Positions 30,894-40,929 of a DNA stretch of 64,000 nt are shown here, piece after piece (positions within the stretch are counted from its first letter, which is position 1; each line of letters opens with the position of its first letter). Made by a program: the position numbers and the translations under genes. Source of the DNA: Synaphobranchus kaupii (Eukaryota > Chordata > Actinopteri > Anguilliformes > Synaphobranchidae); assembly GCA_029718625.1 (NCBI GenBank), contig CM056378.1:60783027-60847026 (forward strand), in the 5' to 3' direction. The notes under the pieces are model-generated. The model ran no database searches. It was not told the origin of the DNA and saw only the letters and a program-made list of their open reading frames with translations.

Positions 30894-31490
30894 GTATTTA
30901 AACTTTGAATTCACAATACAGAAATGTTTTCCTATTTAGTTATTGTCATGCGGTGAGTGCGAATGCGAGGCAACGGAGAAATGCAGACAACATAGTGATG
31001 TCAAGGATGAAAAGGGTTTAAGCGCACAAGCAGTAATTCCAGCTGTCTTCCCTGGCTTGTTCCAGGTCCTCTGTGTCCATGTCCAGGCACTGTTCATGGA
31101 ACCATCTTTCACATTTGTCACATTGGATCTATAAAATCACAAGGTGGAAATCTCTTAGATGATTTTCAGGCTACTTTCACAAATTTCGACCTGTCCGTAT
31201 TTTTCAACAAATGTTACCCACTATGTAACTACAGTATGTGGGTTCATATAATTTGTATGAATAGTCACAATGAAGAAATTTAGTTTACTGTCAATATGTC
31301 GGTGTATCTAAATACTCAGCTTCACAGTTTACAATTTCTACAGCTTTCATCTACAAATTATGCTTTCACAACACCAGCAGAGCTACTGCAAATGCTACTA
31401 CGTCAGAGTGTAAAGGGAATGGAACTAATATGATGATGCAGCTTCCCAGTTTAATCCAAGCCCATTTGGCCACCTCTAAACACCTTAAAG
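30894..31490. other. Unassigned centre of the foldback element
   Basis: Single-copy-looking sequence with short open frames on both strands only (30936-31134). Nothing recognised. Confidence 0.4.
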
Positions 31491-31499
31491 CAGCTTGCC

Positions 31500-32764
31500 T
31501 TGTCCTGAGATTGTCCTGAGTGACACTCTGAGGTGTTCTTTTATCATTCTGAAGTGAACTGGTTTTGTGAAAATAGGAGGTTTCCTTTTAATATCAATCT
31601 GAATTTAGAAGAAACACAGCATTTATATGACATTTTAGAGTGCTTTAATTTTGAAATTCCACATCAGAATGTCCTGAGATTGCCTGAGTGACACTCTGAG
31701 GTGTTCTGCTATCATTGTATTGTGAAATGGTTTTGTGAAAACAGGAGGTTTCCTTTTAATATCAATCTGAATATAGAAGAAACACAGCTCTTATATGACA
31801 TTTTAGAGGGCTTTAATTTTGACATTCCACATCAGAATGTCCTGCGATTGCCTGAGTGACACTCTGAGGTGTTCTTCTATCATTCTGAAGAGAAATGGTT
31901 CAGTGAAAACAGGAGGTTTCCTTTTAATATCAATCTGAATATAGAAGAAACACAGCTCTTATATGACATTTTAGAGGGCTTTAATTTTGAAATTAGACAT
32001 CAGAATGTCCTGAGATTGTCTGAGTGACACTCTGAGGTGTTCTGCTATCATTGTATAGTGAAATGGATTTGTGAAAACAGGAGGTTTCCTTTTAATATCA
32101 ATCTGAATATAGAAGAAACACAGCATTTATATGACATTTTAGAGGGCTTTAATTTTGAAATTCCACATCAGAATGTCCTGAAATTGCCTGAGTGACACTC
32201 TGAGGTGTTCATCTATCATTCTGAAGTGAAATGGTTCCGTGAAAACAGGAGGTTTCCTTTTAATATCAATCTGAATATAGAAGAAACACAGCATTTATAT
32301 GACATTTTAGAGGGCTTTACTTTTGAAATTCCACATCAGAATGTCCTGAAATTGCCTGAGTGACACTCTGAGGTGTTCATCTATCATTCTGAAGTGAAAT
32401 GGTTTTGTGAAAACAGGCGGTTTCCTTTTAATATCAATCTGAATTTAGAAGAAACAGCATTTATATGACATTTTAGAGGGCTTTAATTTTGAAATTCCAC
32501 ATCACAATGTCCTGAGGTTACCTGCATGACACTCTGAGGTGTTCATCTATCATTGTATAGTAAAATGGTTTTGTGAAAACAGGCGGTTTCCTTTTAATAT
32601 CAATTTGAATTTAGAAGAAACACAGCATTTATATGACATTTTAGAGGGCTTTAATTTTGAAATTCCACATCAGAATGTTGACACTCTGAGGTGTTCTTCG
32701 ATCATTCTGAAGAGAAATGGTTCCGTGAAAACAGGAGGTTTCCTTTTAATATCAATCTGAATTT
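31500..32764. repeat. Right arm, 168-bp tandem array, 8 units, inverted
   Basis: The landmark ATATCAAT occurs at 31591, 31759, 31927, 32095, 32263, 32431, 32597 and 32749: spacing 168 five times, then 166 and 152 where small deletions occur. It is the reverse complement of the left-arm unit. Each unit is open in one plus frame except for a single TGA (GAGTGACACTCTGAG). Confidence 0.95.
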
Positions 32765-32864
32765 AGAAGAACTTTACTTTTATTTTGAAATCAATTCTTA
32801 CACGCTTACCGTAGAATGCCTAGTATATTGCGAACCAAATAAATTCGCGGCGGCTGGCTTGACC

Positions 32865-33530
32865 ATAGAACTATATATTAACTAGACAGGAAGAAGCCTT
32901 CTCAAAACGGCACCGTTTCCACGGCCCAAAGTTTTTTCTCTGATTGGCCAACGTGACCTGTCACGTGAAGATGATCATTTTCTCCCTTTTTACAGAGTAA
33001 TGGCTGCCGTTGTAACTCTAGTTAGCGACCATATACATGTATAGCGACGACTGCAAAGTTATGCTACCGAATAAAAAAGCTAAATGAAAGGTAACTTTGT
33101 TAGCTACCGTTAGCTAAGTTAGCTCGCAGTAGCAGCCAGAGGCCTAGAAAGGACATGCTATCACAAAAGCCTGTTGATAATACACCAATAGTAGCTCGAT
33201 GCACATTTAAAAGAAAATAAGCCAGGTATAGCATAACGTTAGTTATACTTTAGAACACATTTGGCTAATCTTACCGTAACCCCCTCGAAACTGCAATGGA
33301 CATAGCTAGCTAACGTTATTACGATAACCTTCCAATATCAACGTTATAGACTACTGCACTTTAGACCGCATAAACGGGCACAAGTGTCCGCTATGCATTA
33401 AGATAACTATATATATATATATAAAATGTATGTTATATAGCCTGTGTCTATGTTCATAGACATCCTATATATAGCTACGCTGTATGTGTAGCCTATGTGG
33501 TGAGTGAATAAATTTTTTCTTGCCCTACAA
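32865..33530. other. Gene-free stretch
   Basis: No gene or recognised element. A short (TA)n run is at 33409-33422. The sequence is rich in the GCTAACGTTAGC-like words common in fish non-coding DNA. Confidence 0.4.
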
Positions 33531-33531
33531 A

Positions 33532-33935
33532 CACACGACGTTGTGACAACGTTGCCAGAAGGTTGTGACAAGGTTGGTCGTGACATTACCACGTGACGAC
33601 GTTGTGACAACGTTGTGTTGAAGTTATGAATTTGTTGGTGTCGAGGTAACGTTGTGACAACGTTGTAGAAATACGTTGTATATTTGTAATTTCAGACGTG
33701 ATTGGGTGACGTTGTGACAACGTTGTAGAAATACGTTGTATATTTGTAATTTCAGACGTGATTGGGTGACGTTGTGACAACGTTGTGACAACGTTGTAGA
33801 AATACATTGTATATTTGTAATTTCAGACGTGATTGGGTGACGTTATGACAACGTTGTAGAAATACGTTGTATATTTGTAATTTCAGACGTGATTGGGTGA
33901 CGTTGTGACAACGTTGCTACAACGTTGTTTAAATA
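33532..33935. repeat. Minisatellite of AACGTTGTGACAACGTT-type units, period 60 bp
   Basis: Four fairly complete 60-bp units (GAAATACGTTGTATATTTGT..TTTCAGACGTGATTGGGT then GACGTTGTGACAACGTTG) with one 71-bp step, preceded by partial units. Each unit holds the palindrome AACGTTGTGACAACGTT. The left flank CCCTACAAACACACGACG resembles CCCAGCAAACACATAAC at 16174. Related words recur at 16190-16240, 38035-38085 and 41605-41790. Confidence 0.9.
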
Positions 33936-34154
33936 GACTAGGCTACATTGACCACGTTTCTATACATAGGCCTACATATTTGTAATTAGATGTGTTTGTG
34001 AAAAAATAAAACAATTTCCGATTAAACATTTGTCTACGTTTGATCCATCTTTCAATCAATTAGCAGGGAAGTGATCCTAGTTATGTAACCTATTTTTATT
34101 GATGTATGTGCGTATTTATTTAAGAAAATCAAAGATTGCTTAACCTTTAAACGG
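33936..34154. other. Short spacer before duplicated unit B
   Basis: AT-rich, no feature recognised. Confidence 0.3.
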
Positions 34155-34411
34155 CCGAACTTTTAAACAGTTCTTTTCCGTGATTCAAATTTTAAAAAGG
34201 GATTGAATATGTGCGCTTCCGTTAAGGGGGTGAATTCATCTCAGCCCAGTGGTGCATCCAACAGCACAACTTCAGCAGTTACACTTGGTCATGAGGTAAA
34301 CAAATAAATAATGACAGTTTACAGTGTCTTCTGAGCCAGATCAGTGACGTGAGGATAACTGAAACTAATAAACTGCACGTGAAACAGTCTTCTCCCTGTG
34401 AGACTGACAGA

Positions 34412-34647
34412 ATGAAGCGCACACAGTTGGGTAAGTACTGGCTAAGTTTCTTTTACTTAACATGAACATAACACAATTTTCACGTTCAATTGAAATTTTA
34501 TAGTTTACAGTAATTTAAGATGTATATCTATAGCTAAACACGTTTATTTTCTGGTTGTCTTGATGTTCACCAAATTCAGGAAAACATTAACGTTAATTAT
34601 CTCTCTCCTTCAGAACTTGTCTTGACCGTTTTCTGCCTGGTTCTGAG
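34412..34647 (+). pseudogene. First two exons of the small split gene, copy B
   Basis: Exon 1 (34412-34430) is ATGAAGCGCACACAGTTGG followed by GTAAGT. Exon 2 (34614-34647) lies between CTCCTTCAG and GAG|GTAAAT. Spliced, they read MKRTQLELVLTVFCLVL, a basic start followed by a hydrophobic core like a signal peptide. A hAT inserted 67 bp downstream of exon 2, and the exon-3 counterpart (37917 on) is frameshifted, so this copy cannot make the product. Function unknown. Confidence 0.35.
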
Positions 34648-34713
34648 GTAAATTAACGGAAGCGACAGCTAACGTTAACTCAGCTTGGTAGGTTGGTTTT
34701 CTATGGTTAAGGT

Positions 34714-35837
34714 CAGGGCCGGCCCAAGGCATAAGCGAACTAAGCGGCTGCTTAGGGCCCCGTGACCACCAGGGGGCCCCCAAGAGCAATTAACTTAAAA
34801 AAAGAAAAACGTAATTAATTATTTTTTTTCCATGTGTGAGTGATGATGATTCATATATTATCAAATGTACGTTATTGTACAAAAAAAAAAAAAAATATAT
34901 ATATATATGCATTATGTTAACAGAGTGTCAAATGTGAGAGGTCAGAATGTCAGAGGTCAGAGCTCCGCTCTAGAAACGTTAACAGTGCGCTTCCAGGAGA
35001 TAGCAGGTGAAAGGCCTAATCATGTCGCAAAAAAGGACATACCCTTCAGGGGCAGAGAAAAGAAAAAGGAAGAAAGAAGAAGAGGAGAAAAAACATCAAG
35101 ATAAAGGTATGTTTGCATGTCTTGGTATAACATTTGGTGTCAAGGAGATTTTGCAAAGTTTCCTCAAATTAGGAAAGTCCCTAATTATAGTTGAAATTAC
35201 GTTAGCATATAATTAGTTAACAGTTTGCTAACGTTAGTTCAAAACGAGAGAAATGTCTCTTTTAACTGGTAGGTTAGATAGCTTACTATTCAAGTTAACG
35301 TTTTGTATGTTTGTATAATACTTTGAATAAGTTGATTCTCAGTGTGTATATTATTCTGGGTCGATTTTTGGCATTAAAAAAAAACGTTTTTGATAACAAT
35401 GTTTGATAGTAACATTAAATGTTTAATAATTAACGTTAATTACAAACGCGGTGGCGTTTGCTAGCAATATGTTTTTGCATTAACGTTAATGAATTAACTT
35501 AGTTAACGTATAGTTTGAGGTATGTTGTTTGCAATTGTTTGCTGCAGAGCATAGTAATTTATGTGAGTAAATAAACATAGCGTTATTAATTGAAAGATTT
35601 TTCTGCAAGTTTGCAAATCTGGCTTCCATGGCATTAATCACTGTGGATTACAATCTAACTACAACAAAAAAGTTCTCACATTTAGTTTTACAAGTGTATT
35701 CGTAATGACAGAGTAGAATAAGTAGAATAGGTTTATAGTAGGTGTGTGAATGATCAATAATCAGTATTATTGGCAGTAATAGAGGGCCCCAAAATCAAAT
35801 TTTGCTTAGGGCCCCATGGAGGCTTGGGCCGGCCCTG
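34714..35837 (+). mobile_element. hAT element with GGGCCGGCCC ends, 1124 bp
   Basis: Starts CAGGGCCGGCCCAAGG and ends TTGGGCCGGCCCTG; perfect 8-bp duplication GTTAAGGT at 34706-34713 and 35838-35845, with the unoccupied site visible in unit A near 15507. Subterminal AGGGCCCC motifs are inverted. It retains the first transposase exon only. A related degenerate copy is at 47206-47755. Confidence 0.92.
35022..35106 (+). CDS. hAT transposase first exon (N-terminus)
   Basis: ATG at 35022 begins MSQKRTYPSGAEKRKRKK, followed by EEEEKKHQDK and a donor G|GTATGT at 35107. The SGAEKRKRKKEEE leader is the recognisable N-terminus of a fish hAT transposase family, usually followed by a zinc finger and catalytic domain in later exons. 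Those are missing between here and the right terminus, so the element is non-autonomous. The basic stretch is probably nuclear-localising. Confidence 0.75.
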
Positions 35838-36285
35838 GTTAAGGTAATATTTAAATGCCGAATAAAGTTAACGGTAAACTGGCTGTAATGATAACGTTAG
35901 TGAAATGTATTCCGAGAGAATTTAACAATATGAATTTGTTTCATTTCTTCACTTGGTCGTTACTAACGACGTTAGCTACATGCTAGCTGCTATAAACATA
36001 CACGCCAATAACAGCTATCGGCAGCTGGCTAGAGCGAGCTTGACGTTAGCTGGCTACCGTTAATTATATAATACTATCAATGATCAATAACTTGTTAGCT
36101 TATGGACGAGGGAAAAGTTTACTCTGGTGAAGTTTACTCTAGTGCCAACGTTAGCTAGCCGTTCAACGCGAGATGGAAGCTACTGTTGCTAAGTTACCGT
36201 TAGCTAAGTCGATGTAAACCAGCAGCTGAGCTGACGACGGGATAAACATACTAACAACTAACGTTATTTACGTTAAAACAACATA

Positions 36286-37816
36286 CACTACTCACAAAAA
36301 GTTAGGGATATTTGGCTTTCGGGTGAAATTTATGGAAAATGTAAGTTCACGCTACAGTGATATTATACGTATCATGAAAGTAGGGCATTTAAGTAGAAGC
36401 ATGCAATGGTGATTTCCTCATCTCAAACAATTTATTGAAACAAAAGCCAACAACAGTGGTGGGTATACCACAACAAAAATGTCAATGTCTCAATAACTTG
36501 TCATGTGCCCTTGAGCATCAATTACAGCTTGACAACGACGTCTCATGCTGTTCACAAGTCGACTTATTGTCTGCTGAGGCATGGCATCCCACTCTTCTTG
36601 AAGGGCGGCCCTCAGGTCATTGAGGTTCTGGGGTACAGAGTTACGAGCCTCTACACGGTGAGTCAGCTGATCCCATAGGTTTTCTATGGGATTCAGGTCT
36701 GGAGAAAGTGCAGGCCACTCCATTTGAGGTACCCCAGTCTCCAGCAGCCTTTCCCTAATGATGCGACCTCGATGAGCTGGAGCATTGTCGTCCATGAAGA
36801 TGAAATTAGGCCTGTGTTGTTCATGCAGGGGCACAATGACTGGATTAATGATGTTATTCAGGTAGTATGGGCTTGTCACTGTACCATTCACAAAGTGTAG
36901 GGCAGTTCTGTATTGACTAGACACACCTGCCCACACTGTAACACCGCCACCACCAAAGGGTCGTCTGGTGACAACAGTGGCTGATGCATAGCGCTCTCCT
37001 TGACGTCTCCAACATCGTTGGCGGCCATCATTTCTGCTCAACGTGAATCGACTTTCATCAGAGAACAGCACTGAGGCCCACTGGTCCCTCGTCCAGCGTA
37101 AATGCTCCCTGGCCCATGCAAGACGATGACGCCTGTGCCTGGTGGTGTGGTCAGGTACCCTTGCAGGTCGTCTAGCACGCAGACCACGCTGATGTAAACG
37201 GTTTCGAATGGTCTGACGTGACACTTGGGTGCCTCTCACCTCCCTTAAATGTGCCTGGAGTTGAGTGGCATTCATCATCCGGTTCCGCAGGGCACTGTTC
37301 ACAATGAAGCGGTCATCAGTGTGGGATGTGGCCAAAGGACGTCCACTTCTATGCCTTTCTGTGACTCTTCCAGTCTCTCTGTATCTCTGTTGCAACCTGC
37401 TGATGACACTCTGTGACACTCTAAGCTCAGTGGCCACTTCCCTCTGAGAACATCCTGTTTGAAGCCTCGCAATGGCGAGGTACTGTTGATCAATTGTTAG
37501 GTGTCGTCTTGGTCTCATGATGTCAAAATGTGAACAGCATGATGAAGAGGACTGTTTAAATACCAATTCTAATTGAACCAGGAAATTTATTGGTCGATTC
37601 ATGGATCAAACACCTGTTGTGAATTTTGCCGTTCAGCTCCTTGTTAGAGAACAGCAAGTTGTGCAAAAAGTACTGAAACATTGAATAGTTGGACATGTGC
37701 ATTCAAAAGTTTAGAGAAGGTCAAATTAATTTCACCTGTAAAGGTTATAATGCATTTTAGGTTCATCCTGAAATTTCACCCGAAAGCCGAATATCCCTAA
37801 CTTTTTGTGAGTAGTG
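36286..37816 (-). mobile_element. Complete Tc1-like transposon, copy 1 (1531 bp)
   Basis: Terminal inverted repeats CACTACTCACAAAAAGTTAG and complement, bounded by TA at 36284-36285 and 37817-37818. Inside is one intact transposase gene on minus. Inserted in unit B; unit A lacks it (ACAACATCGTTTTAACG). Same length as the copy at 58460-59990. Confidence 0.95.
36490..37518 (-). CDS. Tc1 transposase, DD34E, intact (copy 1)
   Basis: 342 residues from [20 protein letters not shown]; the frame is open 28 codons further upstream, but this Met gives the usual Tc1 length. Bipartite DNA-binding region: first [26 protein letters not shown] hinge ([10 protein letters not shown]), second [23 protein letters not shown]. 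Catalytic core: first D in [13 protein letters not shown], second D in [14 protein letters not shown], and E in [14 protein letters not shown], exactly 34 residues after the second D. The [12 protein letters not shown] glycine-rich box is present. No stops or frameshifts, so it may still be active. Cuts and inserts at TA dinucleotides. Confidence 0.95.
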   Translation of the reverse strand: MRPRRHLTIDQQYLAIARLQTGCSQREVATELRVSQSVISRLQQRYRETGRVTERHRSGRPLATSHTDDRFIVNSALRNRMMNATQLQAHLREVRGTQVSRQTIRNRLHQRGLRARRPARVPDHTTRHRRHRLAWAREHLRWTRDQWASVLFSDESRFTLSRNDGRQRCWRRQGERYASATVVTRRPFGGGGVTVWAGVSSQYRTALHFVNGTVTSPYYLNNIINPVIVPLHEQHRPNFIFMDDNAPAHRGRIIRERLLETGVPQMEWPALSPDLNPIENLWDQLTHRVEARNSVPQNLNDLRAALQEEWDAMPQQTISRLVNSMRRRCQAVIDAQGHMTSY

Positions 37817-38131
37817 TAGTTTTAACGTAGAATAACATAATTGATTTGAATACAATTTACACGTGTGTTATGGTAATGGTCATAGAGGAATGTTGTATAA
37901 TAATCTCTCGCCGCAGTCAGGAAGACCCAGCCAAGATGGGGAGTTCGAAAAACTGATAAAACAGTGGCTCCAAATAACGCTGGAGACTGAGTGGGAGGGA
38001 CAAGGCAGAGACCCAGAAAACACATAACAATCATTGTCACAACGTTTTCTGCATTCCAACAACGTTGTGACAATGTTACCAGAAGGTTGAACTTGAACTT
38101 ACTATTCATACTATTCATACTATTCTTACTA

Positions 38132-38388
38132 TTCATCTTACCTGCAAGCCTTAAAATGTATTATTTGTAGTGTAGAAAAACAATGTGCCTCTGGATTATG
38201 AGATGTTTCTTCTTGTCAAAGTATTTCTTTCAGGTTTAAAATTATTGATGTATGATATTAAATCATACATCAATAATTTTAAACCTGAAAGAAATACTTT
38301 GACAAGAAGAAACATCTCATAATCCACTGAGGCACATTGTTTTTCTACACTACAAATAATACATTTTAAGGCTTGCAGGTAAGATGAA
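38132..38388. repeat. Near-perfect palindrome, arms about 125 bp, 5-bp centre
   Basis: The left arm starts TTCATCTTACCTGCAAGCC and the right arm ends with its complement; the centre is ATGATATTAAATCAT near 38251-38265. The right arm is the sequence shared with unit A (16245-16349 plus 18885-18915). It is preceded by a (CTATTCATA)n microsatellite at 38102-38130. It would form a long hairpin. Confidence 0.9.
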
Positions 38389-38435
38389 GCAATGACTTTA
38401 TCATGTATTTTTGGATAGCCATGAATTAGGCTATA

Positions 38436-38585
38436 TACAAATTCCAAAAAAGTTAGGACAGTATGTAAAAGGCACATGAAAGCAGAAAGCAATGATTTGT
38501 AAATTCTCTTTGATATATATATATTTAATTGAAAACAGTACAAAGAAAATATATTCAATGTTTTAGCTTTATTGATTTTTGTATA
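38436..38585. mobile_element. Left half of the CCCCAATTCC-type element, copy in unit B
   Basis: CTATATACAAATTCCAAAAAAG then TTAGGACAGTATGTAAAAGG and AATTGAAAACAGTACAAAG match the left arm at 18971-19090. It lacks the right half and the nested insertions. Confidence 0.75.
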
Positions 38586-39229
38586 ATAATGTAGATACCA
38601 TTGCAGTTAGCATTAAAAATCACAGGAAATGGCAGAAATGTGAGCTTTAAAATGTAAATTATGAAAACATTAACCTCAGCTACATGTTTCAGTGTAATGT
38701 CGCCCCTTGGCCTTTGCATACCCCATACCTATACAGCACAGAGCTTGCCACTTTTCAGGTTTTCCTACAGAAATAACCGCAATGACCACAGACTCTCAGC
38801 CGTTAAAAACAGTAACTTCTGTACCTTCTGACCTCATGTAACTAATACTATCTACATACCCCGGGGTCTACACAAATTATTCTATTTACAAATATTAACA
38901 ATGGCAATGCTAACAATAATGTTATAGAATAACTATAAAAATGTGAATCAATGAATTCTAGCTAGCTTTTATTAACACAGCATGTTCGTTTTCTTTTCCG
39001 GTACTGCTACTTCAGTGCTGCTACTCCGGTGCTGGGGGCGCTCCAACACCGGCACTGCAGGTAAGTGTTTAAACAAACATTTACAAAGGAATATGGTAAT
39101 GAACAAACGAGTGTGTGTGTGTAGCAAAACCATTTCCAAAAGCCTTGTGATGCCTGCATCACAGGTATCTTCTTGCCCACTCCAAAAATTTGGGATGCAC
39201 CAATATGACAATATCAGTACAATACAGTG
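38586..39229. other. No supported gene
   Basis: 38983-39060 is open from an ATG to a consensus donor (CTGCAG|GTAAGT), but its composition is serine/threonine/leucine-rich without a recognisable domain, so I do not call it. Confidence 0.35.
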
Positions 39230-39800
39230 GGGTGCTAAGTCGGAAGTTTACATACACTTAGGTTGAAGTCATTAAAGGGATAGTTCGGAATTTTGGACAT
39301 AATGTCTCAATTACGACTTACCCATGATGTAGTTGATTGATGGAAACCATTTTCAGCTAATTCCATGCTGTCCCTTCTTTTGGACATACACACGTTGCTA
39401 ATGCTAGCGCAACTCTAAGGTAACCGGTAGAATCCACTACCAAACGCATTAAAACACTCCACAGTGCACCCAAAGCAAATAAAATACGACGGCAGTATTT
39501 TAAAATTTTTAAAATGGTTTCCATCAATCAACTACATCATGGGTAAGTCGTAATTGAGACATTATGTCCAAAATTCCGAACTATCCCTTTAAAACTAATT
39601 TTTAACCACTCCACAGATTATATCCAAATATTAAAAATTTAAAGGCACAGTCAACTTTGTGTATGTAAACTTCTGACCCACTGGAATTGTGATATAGTGA
39701 ATTAAAAGTGAAATAATCTGTCTGTAAACAATTGTTGGAAACATTACTTGTGTCATGCACAAAGTAGATGTCCTAACTGACTTGCCAACACCATAGTTTG
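39230..39800. mobile_element. Sleeping Beauty-like Tc1 terminus, split by a TTAA MITE
   Basis: AAGTCGGAAGTTTACATACA then CTTAGGTTGAAGTCATTAA at 39237-39275, continuing after the insertion with AACCACTCCACAGATTATAT and an inner part GGCACAGTCAACTTTG.. / GTAAACTTCTGACCCACTGG to about 39800. No transposase. Relative of 13976-14227. Confidence 0.85.
39276..39588. mobile_element. Kolobok-like MITE, 313 bp
   Basis: Between TTAA copies at 39272-39275 and 39589-39592. Ends AGGGATAGTTCGGAATTTTG and complement, inverted arms about 77 bp (to GATGGAAACCATTTT). The end resembles the left end of the larger element at 8176 (AGGGTAAGTTCGCTATTTTG), suggesting the same superfamily. No ORF. Confidence 0.88.
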
Positions 39801-40290
39801 CTAACATTAAATTCTTTATTTTCCACGGCGAATCCATGGCTGCTTTATTACTGGAGCTCTTACAAAGTAGAGCCATGACTACTTCCGTGATGTTGATGGA
39901 CATGACTTTCCCGTTACGTTTATTATGTTTTTCTTTGTTTTATGACAGTGATCAAATGAAATTGATGTTAAGTATTAATCAAATAATTGGACGCTCAAAA
40001 TACAGTGTGCTTTGAAGGCGGCACCTATTGCTCACACCTGTGGCTAACACATGTAATCTACTAGGGGTATGAACTACAACAAAAAAGTACATGTGATGGG
40101 CCATCTACTCATGGCAGGATGTAAAAATAAACCATTCATTCATCAATATGAAAACCCAAGTCCTCATGACTTAATACTTTAAAATATGTACTTCATTCAT
40201 TTCAACAGATTTAATAACTTTTATGTTTCATTCTTGATCCATCTATAATTCTGACCAGATTCATTAGTATTTGCATACCTCAGCACCCTA
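39801..40290. other. No recognisable feature
   Basis: Unique-looking AT-rich sequence; no gene recognised. Confidence 0.35.
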
Positions 40291-40295
40291 GTGCA

Positions 40296-40440
40296 GTGGT
40301 TCTCAACCCAGGTCCTGGAGTACCCCTGTGTATGCTGGTTTTCATTCCAACCACAATTGCAATCCTAGATGTATAACAAGCTGTTAATTTTTCTTAATTA
40401 GGTGTTTTTAATGTTTAGATGGATTATTTACCATCTTAAG
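40296..40440. mobile_element. hAT-type end fragment (CAGTGGTTCTCAACC)
   Basis: CAGTGGTTCTCAACCCAGGT then CCTGGAGTACCCC..GCTGGTTTTCATTCCAACCA is the left end of a widespread vertebrate hAT MITE type. I do not see the opposite end, so this is probably truncated. Confidence 0.55.
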
Positions 40441-40500
40441 TCACATTATGTTAGCAATAGCTATGCATGCCATGAAGAATAAAAGTCCAATATTCACATT

Positions 40501-40758
40501 GTGCCGAGACTGCAGCGCTCCATGCCTGCAGCTAGGTGGATCTCCGAAAATCTAGCATTTCAAATGAGAAAAGGGTTATCTGTCCGCTGTACAGACAGTG
40601 ACACAGAATGGTCCATTTACCGCAGTAAATTATTTTCGTTTCTAGGTTGGCAGTCAGGAAATGAAGATCAGCCAAATTTGAGTAATTTTAGTTTTGTGAC
40701 ATTAGAAACGGTGAACGTGAAAAGGCCAATTTCTTGTTTTTCGAGCCTAAATGGATAG
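40501..40758 (+). other. Open frame of 85 codons, unrecognised
   Basis: It begins with a GTG rather than an ATG; the first ATG is at 40522. The peptide (RWISENLAFQMRKGLSVRCT, EWSIYRSKLFSFLGWQ) has no family resemblance that I can name. It lies about 100 bp upstream of the exon-like frame at 40855-40929. Confidence 0.2.
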
Positions 40759-40854
40759 CTAACTTTACCGTTAACGTTAGCCTAGGCTACTTAAAATGGT
40801 TATGCAATTTACACGGACCTTCCTACTTTATAACAATTGCACGTTTGTTTTCAG

Positions 40855-40929
40855 AATAAACGCATCCGGCAAGAGGATGGTGACAAGAGCGGTGAAGAGA
40901 CCACGGATGACACGATTTTGCTTTTTTAG
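40855..40929 (+). CDS. Terminal exon-like frame, unrecognised
   Basis: After a good acceptor (TTTGTTTTCAG) the frame reads NKRIRQEDGDKSGEETTDD then TILLF and TAG at 40927-40929. It is highly charged, as in disordered C-termini. No donor exon could be assigned. Host or transposon origin is open. Confidence 0.3.
   Translation, partial: NKRIRQEDGDKSGEETTDDTILLF

Larger units (their letters stand above)
27441..32864. mobile_element. Foldback element with satellite-like inverted arms (8 x 168 bp each side)
   Basis: The outer unique inverted repeat is at 27473-27585 and 32765-32864 (GGTCAAGCCAGCCGCCGCG.., AATTTATTTGGTTCGCAATA..). The left side extends 32 bp further out to ACTGCGGTCAGGCCAGCC at 27441; the right lacks this, so the right tip appears lost and no target duplication can be judged. 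Inside are eight 168-bp tandem units per arm, in opposite orientation. The centre (28866-31490) holds a frameshifted Tc1 transposase, a palindromic MITE and a Tc1 terminus. The class is not assigned. Confidence 0.8.
34155..38440 (+). repeat. Duplicated unit B (paralogue of unit A) with two insertions
   Basis: Homologous to 14961-16349 plus 18885-18976. Homology runs 34155-34713, 35846-36283 and 37819-38440, interrupted by a hAT and a Tc1 that are absent from A. Where A has CTATGGTTAAGGTAATATTT uninterrupted, B has the hAT between two GTTAAGGT copies. B also carries a near-perfect palindrome (38132-38388) of which A has only the right half. Confidence 0.85.

Noticed and set aside
32539..32885. 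Protein-coding genes within the 168-bp array
   Set aside because: Short frames exist only where an indel skips the conserved TGA. They repeat the array and lack starts or splice context.
33605..33935. CRISPR-like array of direct repeats
   Set aside because: The 60-bp period has no variable spacers between constant repeats, no cas genes are present, and the context is clearly eukaryotic. It is a minisatellite or subterminal array.
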